Positions 31,680 to 43,801 of a stretch of 64,000 bases of DNA are shown in pieces. The notes beneath the pieces are model-generated. The model saw only the letters and a list, made by a program, of their open reading frames with translations. It had not been told where the DNA came from and did not search any database. The DNA is taken from NCBI RefSeq assembly GCF_018687715.1, contig NC_056753.1, positions 13,947,001 through 14,011,000 on the forward strand, given 5' to 3'. Source of the stretch: Carya illinoinensis. Taxonomy: Eukaryota; Streptophyta; Magnoliopsida; Fagales; Juglandaceae. How positions within the stretch are numbered: position 1 is the stretch's first letter; each line of letters opens with the position of its first letter. A program made the position numbers and the translations under genes.

Positions 31680-32137
31680 TGATGTGAACCACAATCGATT
31701 CGCTTTGAGACCCAACAACAATATTGGAAAAACAAACCCAAGAACGCCAAACTCAAGTCTATGGATGGAGAATTTAGACCCGTTGAGATCTCGTTTCAAG
31801 AACCTAGATTATATTAAAATCTAGACCCAATGAAATCTCGTCTCAAGAACCCAAATTACAAGGAGGAACGCCAAAAAGGTTGTGATTTACCTTTGATAAG
31901 TTCAAGAGTTCAATTAAGAACAAGAGGAGAAAACTCACTCACAATGAAAATTCAATAAAAAAGGTCTTCATTAACAGTAGGCCCAAGTCGTGTCTTCTAT
32001 AGCTTGGATCAAGTGGATCAAAACTGGTTCTCCTTCTGTTAAGCCCATCATGGGTGTCGGGCTCTTACTCTCTTGATCTTTGTGGCTCTTAATCTTGTAA
32101 TTAATCCGTAAGACTTGGTCTGCCTTGGGGCCCATCA
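31680..32137 (-). repeat. 5' LTR of N3 (458 bp, internally deleted)
   Basis: Carries the same deletion as the 3' LTR; about five substitutions separate the pair (for example AACCACAATC for AACCCCAATC at the start). Confidence 0.93.
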
Positions 32138-32142
32138 GAAGG

Positions 32143-32799
32143 AGAACCAGTTTTCATCCACTTGATCCAAGCTATGGAAGACACGACTTGAGCTTATTGT
32201 TATTCAACGCCATGGACTTATTGATTTCATTAAAAGGGCTTATTTTATTAGTCAAATGAATTAATCAAGAATAATTGGGCTTGGGGGATGTCCAGCCCAC
32301 AGGTCTTATTTCTAATGAACTAGGGTTTGGGGAAGGCCTTGTATTTTGGCCAAGGGTTTATTTGGACAGTTATAATTTTATGTCTTACTAGGGTTTCAGA
32401 AGTTATTGTAGCGCGGCGTATGGCACTGTTCACGCTACAGTACTCGAGGCATTGTTTACTTAGGGTTTTTTGGGATTGTCTATTTAAACCAATTGTAACC
32501 TCATTTGAGAGGCAGACTATATGGAATTGTCATTGAGAGTTGAGTTATCTCCTCTTGTTCTTCTTGAACTTCTGAACTTATCAAAGGTAAATCAAAACTT
32601 TTGTGGCGTTCTTCCTTTGTAATCTAGGTTCTTGAGACGGGTTCTTCAATGGGTCTAGATTTTGATATAATCTAGGTTCTTTGAACGAGTTCTCATCGGG
32701 TCTAGATTCTCCATCCATATACCTGAGTTTGGCTTTCTTGGGGTTGTTTTTCCAGTATTGTTGTTGGGTCTCAAAGCAAGTCTATTGGGATTCACATCA
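32143..32799 (+). repeat. 3' LTR of N1, piece 3
   Basis: The last 657 bp of the N1 3' LTR, ending TTGGGATTCACATCA at 32799. It contains TATTGTAGCG...CGCTACAGTA (about 32404-32440) and a TATTTAAA box near 32480. S195 resumes at 32800. Confidence 0.93.
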
Positions 32800-33605
32800 A
32801 TTTAAAAACTTAATTTTTGTTCATACCAACAGTTAAGCATGACGTAAGACCTTAATCACCATTAAACAAGGCTTACGACCTTAACGATTAAACCTAAGCA
32901 TGCACGATGTTTCTAGCTTTATCCACTAAGAGATGTTCCGAAAACTTAATCAAATCATACATTTTCATTCTTATCCAATCACAGGGCGTTGCTAAATGCA
33001 CATTACTCAAGCCTAGGTAAATTACTCAAAAGTTCCATAAGTAAAGCACAAACTAGTCAAAACCGCGCATGCTTTAGATGATCAACAAAAGAAAGAATTA
33101 GAACCTATTATGGCTTGCGTCAAACTTTTAAATTAAACAATCAAAACTCACATTGTAAGAAATTTTTGAGTCATACTTGTACCAAGACATGCCATAACTA
33201 GAAATTCAACACAAAATATTCAAATGCAAACAATATCTCTCAATTAACCCGATTTTGAATTTCGCATGCCGACCTCATTTAAACTCAATCAGAATTCATC
33301 CCTATAGCATAATTTAAATCCTAACATACTATGCTAATACTAAACAAAGATTCGGGCAGGGTTACTTACAAAATTCGTGGCCCCAAGAATTCTCCCAAAC
33401 ACATTCACACAACTCACTCGGTTTCACTCTTTTGCACACGAAGAGGTGAAAAGCTCTCGAGGACTCAAGAGAAGCCTTGGAGGCGAGGTGTGGAGGAATA
33501 AGAGAGTGAAGGGGCGGTATTTAAAGAGGGGGGGGGGGAGGGAGGGAGACGTTGTCCTTAGCTGAAGGAGGGGTTGGTGATTGGTTGGGGGAGTAGAGGA
33601 GTCTG

Positions 33606-33977
33606 GTGGTGAGATTTCCAACTCGAGTCATCACTTGTGCAGATGAATGGTGCCCTACACCCCCCACGATTTCTTCATTTCAGGTGTTGCAAGCTCCTAT
33701 ATTGGTGTGGGAGCTGACATGGTGTGAAAATAAAACAGAGAAACAAGGCGTGAGCTCATGCCTTGATGCCGCACGTTGTAGGCTGGAAATCTGGACAAAT
33801 GTTCATCTCTTAATTGCATCACTTTTGTTTTATCTTCACTGGTCATTCGTGCACGTATCATCATCACACTCGTTGAAGGCTTTTTCAGGCGGAAGATGGA
33901 GAGCGATTGGCTGTCAAGTGCTCAACTCTGAGCAGCTCAAGGAAGAGGGTGAAGTGAGGTTGCCGGGTGATGTCTAG
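33606..33977 (+). other. 123-codon open frame repeated in S195 units
   Basis: A frame beginning MVRFPTRVITCADEWCPKP is full length at 5136, 33606, 39429, 41373, 52548 and 62885, and is extended to 130 codons at 7082. It is broken or shortened at 35544, 37491, 50682, 59064 and 61013, often by one-base indels (for example a lost base after GGACAAA near 59176 and 61128). It has a short hydrophobic stretch (VHLLVASLLFYL) but no known domain. The frequent breaks argue against coding function. Confidence 0.15.
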
Positions 33978-34146
33978 TGCAAAAGCCAATCGGTTTAGCT
34001 CTATTTTGAGGGTTGACTTGGGTCAAAATTTCCATGATGACTTCAAGGACTCTTGGGGATTGGAGGAAGGGCGTAAAGGGGTGGTGGCGTGTGGGAATGG
34101 CACAATTAAGAACAGGAATAAAAAATAAAAATACAATGCCACTCGG

Positions 34147-34479
34147 TTGCTTCAACTAAGTTTCAAATGGAATTGGTTGGGGCTACGGTTCGGTTACTTG
34201 GGGGGATTTCTCACAAGGTTTTTGACTGGTCCATTACAGATGAGAGGATGTGTGCTTGGAGAAAATACGAAGGAAATGGCGTGGGCTAGGGAGTTGTTTT
34301 GGTTGAATGCACAAGAAGGTGCACATGTGCCGATTGGTGGTGATTGTGCATTGACATGTCTTTGCCACTCTATTGATATGTGTTGGATCAAGGTTAAACT
34401 TCTACCTCGGTCTCGAATGATGAAAGACAACAAGAAAATCAAAAAGAAGGTTCAGATAAAAAATGTTAGATATAATTAA
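34147..34479 (+). other. 110-codon open frame repeated in S195 units
   Basis: A frame beginning MLQLSFKWNWLGLRFGYLGG is present at the same unit position in most copies: full length at 3732, 5677, 34147, 38032, 51145, 53089, 59523 and 61475. It is cut to 98 codons at 36086 and 39970, to 89 at 41914, broken by TAG near 63515, and reduced to its 3' part at 49361. I recognise no domain. Differences between copies change amino acids freely (WSR/RSR, KIKKK/KITKK, TKEM/TMEM), and an 79-82 codon minus-strand frame over the same bases is equally conserved. Tandem homogenisation alone could preserve it. I do not call it a gene. Confidence 0.2.
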
Positions 34480-35459
34480 AAGGGAAATTAAGGTCAAAAC
34501 ATGGTTTAGATGTTACTAATCATCTGCAAGTATATTAATGCCCTGAACTCAAGTTAGAAGCTCAAATATTGTCAAATGGGAGAGCCTTAGGGGTTTGTGG
34601 CACTTGAGGAAAACCAATGGTATGGTGTATGTGGGCTTCAATTAAAAGCATTCCATAAACGCCCAAGTGTGATTTCAACTAATTAACCGCTATGGATGTT
34701 TGTATACCTCATTTTATCAAGTGCCACGAATTCTAATACGTTAATGACAATTTGAAAACTTAATTTCTGTTCAAACCAACAGTTAAGCATGACGTAAGAC
34801 CTTAATCACCATTAAACAAGGCTTACGGCCTTAACGATTAAACCTAAGCATGCATGATGTTTCTAGCTTTATCCACTAAGAGATGTTCCAAAAACTTAAT
34901 CAAATCATACATTTTGATTCTTATCCAATCACAGGGCGTTGCTAAATGCACATTATTCAAGCCTAGGTAAATTAATTAAAAGTTCCAAAAGTAAAGGACA
35001 ACCTAGTCAAAACCGCGCATGCGATGATCAACAAAAGAAAGAATTAGAGCCTATTATGGCTTGTGTCAAACTTTTAAATTAAACAATCAAAACTCACATT
35101 CTATGAAATTTTTGAGTCATACTTTGTACCAAGACATGCCATAACTAGAAATTCAACACAAAATATTCAAATGCAAACAATATCTCTCAATTAACCCGAT
35201 TTTGAATTTCGCATGCCGACCTCATTTAAACTCAATCAGAATTCATTCCTAACATAATTTAAAACCTAACATACTATGCTAATACTAAACAAAGATTCGG
35301 GCAGGGTTACTTACAAAATTCGTGGCAAGAACTCTCCCAAACACACTCACACAACTCACTCGGTTTCACTCTTTTGCACACAAAGAAGTGAAAAGCTCTC
35401 GAGGACTCAAGAGAAGCCTTGGAGGCGAGGTGTGGAGGAATAAGGGAGGGAAGGGGCGG

Positions 35460-35522
35460 TATTTAAAGAGGGGGGGGGGGAGGGAGACGTTGTCCTTGGC
35501 TGAAGGAGGGGTTGGTGATTGG
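35460..35522 (-). promoter_or_regulatory. Promoter-like block in each S195 unit (representative)
   Basis: On the minus strand an inverted ATTGG (CCAAT, 35518-35522) lies about 50 bp upstream of TTTAAATA (35460-35467), with a C-rich stretch (the poly-G run on plus) between them. Downstream on minus comes a pyrimidine-rich leader and, at 35305-35314, GTAAGTAACC, which fits a 5' splice donor; CTTGCAG at 34524-34530 could be the acceptor of a ~790 bp intron. The layout recurs in every unit; in units near 4893, 58740 and 60691 the donor reads GTAATTAACC. Resemblance to a plant promoter and leader intron is clear, but function is inference. Confidence 0.35.
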
Positions 35523-38500
35523 TTGGGGGAGTAGAGGAGTCTGGTGGTGAGATTTCCAACTCGAGTCATCACTTGTGCAGATGAATGGTGCCCTAAACCC
35601 CCCACGATTTCTTCATTTCAGGTGTTGCAAGCTCCTATATTGGTGTGGGAGCTGACATGGTGTGAAAATAAAACAGAGAAACAAGGCATGAGGTCATGCC
35701 TTGATGGCGCACGTTGTAGGCTGAAAATCTGGACAAATGTTCATCTCTTGGTTGCATCACTTTTGTTTTATCTTCACGGCTCATTCGTGCACGTATCATC
35801 ATCACACTCGTTGAAGGCTTTTTCAGGCGGAAGATGGCGAGGGGATAGGCTGTCAAGTGCTCAACTCTGAGCAGCTCAAGGAAGAGGGTGAAGTGAGGTT
35901 GCCGGGTGATGTCTAGTACAAAAGCTAATCGGTTTAGCTCTATTTTGAGGGTTGACTTGGGTCAAAATTCCCATGATGACTTGAAGGACTCTTGGGGATT
36001 GGAGGAAGGGCGTAAAGGGGTGGTGGCGTGTGGGAATGGCGCAATTAAGAACAGGAATAAAAAATAAAAATACAATGCCACTCGGTTGCTTCAACTAAGT
36101 TTCAAATGGAATTGGTTGGGGCTACGGTTCGGTTACTTGGGGGGATTTCTCACAAGGTTTTTGACTGGTGCATTACAGATGAGAGGATGTGTGGTTGGAG
36201 AAAATTCTAAGGAAATGGCGTGGGTTAGGGAGTTGCTTTGTTTGAATGCACAAGAAGGTGCACATGTGCCGATTGGTGGTGATTGTGCATTGACATGTCT
36301 TTGCCACTCTATTGATATGTGTTGGATCAAGGTTAAACTTCTACCTTGGTCTCGAGTGATGAAAGACAACAAGAAAAATTAAAAAGAAGGTTCAGATAAA
36401 AAATGTTAGATATAATTAAAAGGAAACTTAAGGTCAAAACCTGGTTTAGATGTTACTAATCATCTGCAAGTATAGTAATGCTCTGAACTCAAGTTAGAAG
36501 CTCAAATAATGTCAAATGGGAGCCTTAGGGGTTTGTGGCACTTGAGGAAAACCAATGGTATGTGTGTGTGGGCTTCAATTAAAAGGATTTCATAAACGCC
36601 CAAGTGTGATTTCAACTAATTAATCGCTATGGATGTTTGTATACCTCATTTTATCAAGTGCCACGAATTCTAATACGCTAATGACAATTTGAAAACTTAA
36701 TTTCTGTTCATACCAACAGTTAAGCATGACGTAAGACCTTAATCACCATTAAGCAAGGCTTACGACCCGATTAAACCTAAGCATGCATGATGTTTCTAGC
36801 TTTATCCACTAAGAGATGTTCCGAAAACTTAATCAAATCATACATTTTGACTCTTATCCAATCACAGGGCATTGCTAAATGCACATTATTCAAGCCTAGG
36901 TAAATTAATTAAAAGTTCCATAAGTAAAGCACAAACTAGTCAAAACCGCACATGCTTTAGATGATCAACAAAAGAAAGAATTAGAGCCTATTATGGCTTG
37001 CGTCAAACTTTTAAATTAAACAATCAAAACTCACATTCTAAGAAATTTTCGAGTCATACTTGTACCAAGACATGCCATAACTAGAAATTCAACACAAAAT
37101 ATTCAAATGCAAACAATATCTCTCAATTAACCCGATTTTGAATTTCGCATGCCGACCTCATTTAAACTCAATCAGAATTCATCCCTATAGCATAATTTAA
37201 ATCCTAACATACTATGCTAATACTAAACAAAGATTCGGGCAGGGTTACTTACAAAATTCGTGGCCCCAAGAACTCTCCCAAACACATTCACACAACTCAC
37301 TCGGTTTCACTCTTTTGCACACGAAGAGGTGAAAAGCTCTCGAGGACTCAAGAGAAGCCTTGGAGGCGAGGTGTGGAGGAATAAGAGAGTGAAGGGGCGG
37401 TATTTAGAGAGGGGGGGGGGGGGAGGGAGGGAGACGTTGTCCTTAGCTGAAGGAGGGGTTGGTGATTGGTTGGGGGAGTAGAGGAGTCTGGTGGTGAGAT
37501 TTCCAACTCGAGTCATCACTTGTGCAGATGAATGGTGCCCTACACCCCCCACGATTTCTTCATTTCAGGTGTTGCAAGCTCCTATATTGGTGTGGGAGCT
37601 GACATGGTGTGAAAATAAAACAGAGAAACAAGGCATGAGCTCATGCCTTGATGCCGCACGTTGTAGGCTGGAAATCTGGACAAATGTTCATCTCCTAATT
37701 GCATCACTTTTGTTTTATCTTCACTAGTCATTCGTGCACGTATCATCATGACACTCGTTGAAGGCTTTTTCAGGCGGAAGATGGAGAGCGATTGGCTGTC
37801 AAGTGCTCAACTCTGAGCAGCTCAAGGAAGAGGGTGAAGTGAGGTTGCCGGGTGATGTCTAGTGCAAAAGCCAATCGGTTTAGCTCTATTTTGAGGGTTG
37901 ACTTCGGTCAAAATTTCCATGATGACTTCAAGGACTCTTGGGGATTGGAGGAAGGGCGTAAAGGGGTGGTGGCGTGTGGGAATGGCGCAATTAAGAACAG
38001 GAATAAAAAATAAAAATACAATGCCACTCGGTTGCTTCAACTAAGTTTCAAATGGAATTGGTTGGGGCTACGGTTCGGTTACTTGGGGGGATTTCTCACA
38101 AGGTTTTTGACTGGTCCATTACAGATGAGAGGATGTGTGGTTGGAGAAAATACGAAGGAAATGGCGTGGGCTAGGGAGTTGTTTTGGTTGAATGCACAAG
38201 AAGGTGCACATGTGCCGATTGGTGGTGATTGTGCATTGACATGTCTTTGCCACTCTATTGATATGTGTTGGATCAACGTTAAACTTCTACCTCGATCTCG
38301 AATGATGAAAGACAACAAGAAAATCAAAAAGAAGGTTCAGATAAAAAATGTTAGATATAATTAAAAGGGAAATTAAGGTCAAAACATGGTTTAGATGTTA
38401 CTAATCATCTGCAAGTATATTAATGCCCTGAACTCAAGTTAGAAGCTCAAATATTGTCAAATGGGAGAGCCTTAGGGGTTTGTGGCACTTGAGGAAAACC

Positions 38501-41500
38501 AATGGTATGGTGTATGTGGGCTTCAATTAAAAGCATTCCATAAACGCCCAAGTGTGATTTCAACTAATTAACCGCTATGGATGTTTGTATACCTCATTTT
38601 ATCAAGTGCCACGAATTCTAATACGTTAATGAGAATTTGAAAACTTAATTTCTGTTCAAACCAACAGTTAAGCATGACGTAAGACCTTAATCACCATTAA
38701 ACAAGGCTTACGGCCTTAACGATTAAACCTAAGCATGCATGATGTTTCTAGCTTTATCCACTAAGAGATGTTCCAAAAACTTAATCAAATCATACATTTT
38801 GATTCTTATCCAATCACAGGGCGTTGCTAAATGCACATTATTCAAGCCTACGTAAATTAATTAAAAGTTCCATAAGTAAAGGACAACCTAGTCAAAACCG
38901 CGCATGCGATGATCAACAAAAGAAAGAATTAGAGCCTATTATGGTTTGTGTCAAACTTTTAAATTAAACAATCAAAACTCACATTCTATGAAATTTTTGA
39001 GTCATACTTTGTACCAAGACATGCCATAACTAGAAATTCAACACAAAATATTCAAATGCAAACAATATCTCTCAATTAACCCGATTTTGAATTTCGCATG
39101 CCGACCTCATTTAAACTCAATCAGAATTCATTCCTAACATAATTTAAAACCTAACATACTATGCTAATACTAAACAAAGATTCGGGCAGGGTTACTTACA
39201 AAATTCGTGGCAAGAACTCTCCCAAACACACTCACACAACTCACTCGGTTTCACTCTTTTGCACACAAAGAAGTGAAAAGCTCTCGAGGACTCAAGAGAA
39301 GCCTTGGAGGCGAGGTGTGGAGGAATAAGGGAGGGAAGGGGCGGTATTTAAAGAGGGGGGGGGGGAGGGAGACGTTGTCCTTGGCTGAAGGGGGGGTTGG
39401 TGATTGGTTGGGGGAGTAGAGGAGTCTGGTGGTGAGATTTCCAACTCGAGTCATCACTTGTGCAGATGAATGGTGCCCTAAACCCCTCACGATTTCTTCA
39501 TTTCAGGTGTTGCAAGCTCCTATATTGGTGTGGGAGCTGACATGGTGTGAAAATAAAACAGAGAAACAAGGCATGAGGTCATGCCTTGATGGCGCACGTT
39601 GTAGGCTGAAAATCTGGACAAATGTTCATCTCTTGGTTGCATCACTTTTGTTTTATCTTCACGGCTCATTCGTGCACGTATCATCATCACACTCGTTGAA
39701 GGCTTTTTCAGGCGGAAGATGGCGAGGGATAGGCTATCAAGTGCTCAACTCAGAGCAGCTCAAGGAAGAGGGTGAAGTGAGGTTGCCGGGTGATGTCTAG
39801 TACAAAAGCTAATCGGTTTAGCTCTATTTTGAGGGTTGACTTGGGTCAAAATTCCCATGATGACTTGAAGGACTCTTGGGGATTGGAGGAAGGGCGTAAA
39901 GGGGTGGTGGCGTGTGGGAATGGCGCAATTAAGAACAGGAATAAAAAATAAAAATACAATGCCACTCGGTTGCTTCAACTAAGTTTCAAATGGAATTGGT
40001 TGGGGCTACGGTTCGGTTACTTGGGGGGATTTCTCACAAGGTTTTTGACTGGTCCATTACAGATGAGAGGATGTGTGGTTGGAGAAAATTCTAAGGAAAT
40101 GGCGTGGGTTAGGGAGTTGCTTTGTTTGAATGCACAAGAAGGTGCACATGTGCCGATTGGTGGTGATTGTGCATTGACATGTCTTTGCCACTCTATTGAT
40201 ATGTGTTGGATCAAGGTTAAACTTCTACCTTGGTCTCGAGTGATGAAAGACAACAAGAAAAATTAAAAAGAAGGTTCAGATAAAAAATGTTAGATATAAT
40301 TAAAAGGAAACTTAAGGTCAAAACGTGGTTTAGATGTTACTAATCATCTGCAAGTATATTAATGCCCTGAACTCAAGTTAGAAGCTCAAATAATGTCAAA
40401 TGGGAGCCTTAGGGGTTTGTGGCACTTGAGGAAAACCAATGGTATGTGTGTGTGGGCTTCAATTAAAAGGATTTCATAAACGCCCAAGTGTGATTTCAAC
40501 TAATTAATCGCTATGGATGTTTGTATACCTCATTTTATCAAGTGCCACGAATTCTAATACGCTAATGACAATTTGAAAACTTAATTTCTGTTCATACCAA
40601 CAGTTAAGCATGACGTAAGACCTTAATCACCATTAAGCAAGGCTTACGACCCGATTAAACCTAAGCATGCATGATGTTTCTAGCTTTATCCACTAAGAGA
40701 TGTTCCGAAAACTTAATCAAATCATACATTTTGACTCTTATCCAATCACAGGGCGTTGCTAAATGCACATTATTCAAGCCTAGGTAAATTAATTAAAAGT
40801 TCCATAAGTAAAGCACAAACTAGTCAAAACCGCACATGCTTTAGATGATCAACAAAAGAAAGAATTAGAGCCTATTATGGCTTGCGTCAAACTTTTAAAT
40901 TAAACAATCAAAACTCACATTCTAAGAAATTTTCGAGTCATACTTGTACCAAGACATGCCATAACTAGAAATTCAACACAAAATATTCAAATGCAAACAA
41001 TATCTCTCAATCAACCCGATTTTGAATTTCGCATGCCGACCTCATTTAAACTCAATCAGAATTCATCCCTATAGCATAATTTAAATCCTAACATACTATG
41101 CTAATACTAAACAAAGATTCGGGCAGGGTTACTTACAAAATTCGTGGCCCCAAGAACTCTCCCAAACACATTCACACAACTCACTCGGTTTCACTCTTTT
41201 GCACACGAAGAGGTGAAAAGCTCTCGAGGACTCAAGAGAAGCCTTGGAGGCGAGGTGTGGAGGAATAAGAGAGTGAAGGGGCGGTATTTAGAGAGAGGGG
41301 GGGGGAGGGAGGGAGACGTTGTCCTTGGCTGAAGGAGGGGTTGGTGATTGGTTGGGGGAGTAGAGGAGTCTGGTGGTGAGATTTCCAACTCGAGTCATCA
41401 CTTGTGCAGATGAATGGTGCCCTAAACCCCCCACGATTTCTTCATTTCAGGTGTTGCAAGGTCCTATATTGGTGTGGGAGCTGACATGGTGTGAAAATAC

Positions 41501-42500
41501 AACAGAGAAACAAGGCATGAGGTCATGCCTTGATGCCGCACATTGTAGGCTGAAAATCTGGACAAATGTTCATCTCTTGGTTGCATCACTTTTGTTTTAT
41601 CTTCACGGCTCATTCGTGCACGTATCATTATCACACTCGTTAAAGGCTTTTTCAGGCGGAAGATGGCGAGGGATTGGCTGTCAAGTGCTTAACTCTGAGC
41701 GGCTCAAGGAAGAGGGTGAAGTGAGGTTGCCGGGTGATGTCTAGTGCAAAAGCCAATCGGTTTAGCTCAATTTTGAGTGTTGACTTGGGTCAAAATGCCC
41801 ATGATGACTTGAAGGACTCTTGGGGATTGGAGGAAGGGCGTAAAGGGGTGATGGCATGTGGGAATGGCGCAATTAAAAACAGGAATAAAAAATAAAAATA
41901 CAATGCCACTCGGTTGCTTCAACTAAGTTTCAAATGGAATTGGTTGGGGCTACGGTTCGGTTACTTGGGGGGATTTCTCACAAGGTTTTTGACTGGTCCA
42001 TTACAGATGAGAGGATGTGTGGTTGGAGAAAATACGAAGGAAATGGCGTGGGCTAGGGAGTTGTTTTGGTTGAATGCACAAGAAGGTGCACATGTGCCGA
42101 TTGGTGGTGATTGTGCATTGACATGTCTTTGCCACTCTATTGATATGTGTTGGATCAAGGTTAAACTTCTACCTCGGTCTTGAATGATGAAAGACAACAA
42201 GAAAATTAAAAAGAAGGTTCAGATAAAAAATGTTAGATATAATTAAAAGGGAAATTAAGGTCAAAACATGGTTTAGATGTTACTAATCATCTGCAAGTAT
42301 ATTAATGCCCTGAACTCAAGTTAGAAGCTCAAATATTGTCAAATGGGAGCCTTAGGGGTTTGTGGCACTTGAGGAAAACCAATGGTATGGTGTATATGTG
42401 GGCTTCAAGTAAAAGCATTCCATAAACGCCCAACTGTGATTTCAACTAATTAATCGCTATGGATGTTTGTATACCTCATTTTATCAAGTGCCACGAATTC

Positions 42501-43053
42501 TTAGTTTAAAGGCTTTCAATTTGTTTAAAGGATTTTTATCATTAGCTTTGAATAAGTGGGCTTGAGGATGCTTAACCCACATATGTCTTACTTAGTTGAA
42601 CTAGGGTTTAGAAGTACTGTAGCACGACACTGTTCATGCTACAGTACACGCGGCTACTGTTCACAAAGGGCATTTTTGAGAGAAAGGGTCTCAAATTTTA
42701 GTCTAGGGTTTTATCATGTTTTGGGGAGGGTATTTAAATGATGTAATCAGCCATTTCAAGGCAAACATTATTTTATTTCGAATTTTAATTGTGAGTGAGT
42801 TTTCTCCTCTTGTTCTTAATTGAACTCTTGAACTTATCAAAGGTAAATCACAACCTTTGTGGCGTTCCTCCTCGTAATTTGGGTTCTGGAGACGGGATTT
42901 CAACGGGTCTAGATTTTGATATAATCTAGGTTCTTGAAACGAGTTCTCAACGGGTCTAAATTCTCCATCCATAGACTTGAGTTTGGCGTTCTTGGGTTTG
43001 TTTTTCCAATATTGTTGTTGGGTCTCAAAGCGAGTCGATTGGGGTTCACATCA
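42501..43053 (+). repeat. 5' LTR remnant of C2
   Basis: 553 bp corresponding to the last 70% of the 3' LTR. The TATTTAAA box is at 42731-42738, the inverted half-sites near 42616-42646, and the end is GGGGTTCACATCA. The missing part is the segment that encodes the pol tail in the 3' LTR. Confidence 0.9.
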
Positions 43054-43369
43054 TTTGGTATTCAGAGCAAGGTTTCCAATCAGGTCTGATTCTATCTTTT
43101 ATTTATTGCATCGTAAATTATAAGGCTTCAACGTTCTAAGGTTCCAAAAAAAAGGTGCAGAAATTCGTTTTTCCTTAGGCTGCCAAAATTTGCACCATCT
43201 AGGGTTTGAAATTTGTAGGGTTTCATTGATTCCCTTCTATTTCCTTGTCATTTTTTATATGTTTGAATTCAATTGTTTGATTATCCCAATTGAATATTTC
43301 TGTTTGTGGATGAATTGTTGAGAAAAGAAAAGAAAAGAAAAAAAAGGAAAAGAAAAAAAAATCGTCCAG

Positions 43370-43408
<39 letters not shown>

Positions 43409-43801
43409 TGTAGAAAAATCCAAAAATTTGTTTCTTGAGCCTTTCATCATAGGGGTTGTGCATCCTTCATTATAGTTGGTATCTTGTGTTACAGTCACTC
43501 TTCCATTCGTATAATTTCCGTGATTCTCGTGTTGTTTCTTTCCTTCCGTGTTTCTCTTGTTCTTGTTTCTTGGATCTAATTGCTAGTTGGGATTAAACAA
43601 GGTTGCTTTGTCTTGATTGAGTTCAATTAGTTCTGAAAGAACTTGAGTGGGAAAACTCGAGGTAAAAGGCAAGAGAGTGTGAGATTATTATCGGAAAAAA
43701 AAAAGCCAATTCAGAGTGAAAGACGAGTGGAATGCCATCATTTGAGTGTAAACACGTAAGGGAGCGTGTGAGGTCCTTTTTTTTCTGCTAACATTTTCTT
43801 T
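43054..43801 (+). other. C2 primer site and leader
   Basis: TGGTATTCAGAGC begins at 43056, a tRNA-iMet complement with one extra T. An AAAAG run lies at about 43320-43350 and a 30-base A run at about 43371-43404. The conserved GAGGTAAAAGGCAAGAGAGTGTG segment precedes gag. No gene is seen. Confidence 0.82.

Larger units (their letters stand above)
28022..32137 (-). mobile_element. N3: non-autonomous element with short LTRs (TSD GAAGG)
   Basis: A 4,116-bp minus-strand element with two 458-bp LTRs (28022-28479, 31680-32137) and GAAGG on both sides (28017-28021, 32138-32142). The LTRs differ at about five positions. Both lack the same ~340-bp central part that in related LTRs holds the TATA-like box and the ACTGTAGC inverted half-sites, so the deletion predates insertion. 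It shares its integrase-core deletion with N4, making N3 and N4 one subfamily apart from N1 and N2. Confidence 0.95.
13864..32799 (+). mobile_element. N1: rearranged non-autonomous chromovirus, host of N2, N3 and a solo LTR
   Basis: A plus-strand element bounded by a 5' LTR (13864-14665) and a 3' LTR split into three (23125-23222, 27974-28021, 32143-32799; 803 bp in total). Its internal region starts normally (primer site, leader, gag/protease remnant) but at about 17200 switches to an inverted copy of its own gag start, leader and LTR (17200-19148). A second nearly identical round follows (19149-21547). It then resumes in the integrase-derived region, carries a solo LTR, and ends at the polypurine tract before 23125. 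N2 and N3 are inserted in its 3' LTR. No target duplication is visible: flanks are GTGAC on the left and ATTTA on the right, with S195 bases missing between. Confidence 0.85.
32800..42500. repeat. S195 tandem array, segment B (dimeric higher-order repeat)
   Basis: A partial unit (32800-34057) is followed by full units 34058-35996 (1,939 bp), 35997-37942 (1,946), 37943-39880 (1,938) and 39881-41824 (1,944), then a partial unit to 42500 where C2 begins. Units alternate between two types. Type 1 (34058 and 37943) shares GGGAGAGCC, a short gap in CATGC(TTTA)GATGATC and the start GTGGCAAGAACT near the CT-rich leader. Type 2 (35997 and 39881) shares ENSKEMAWVREL wording in its open frame and a loss in CTTACGACC(TTAAC)GATT. 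Markers recur at 3,884-3,885 bp, so the higher-order period is two units. Confidence 0.93.

Noticed and set aside
34147..34479. The repeated 110-codon frame as a tandemly amplified gene
   Set aside because: Several copies are truncated, changes are freely amino-acid-altering, the opposite strand is equally open, and array homogenisation explains the conservation.
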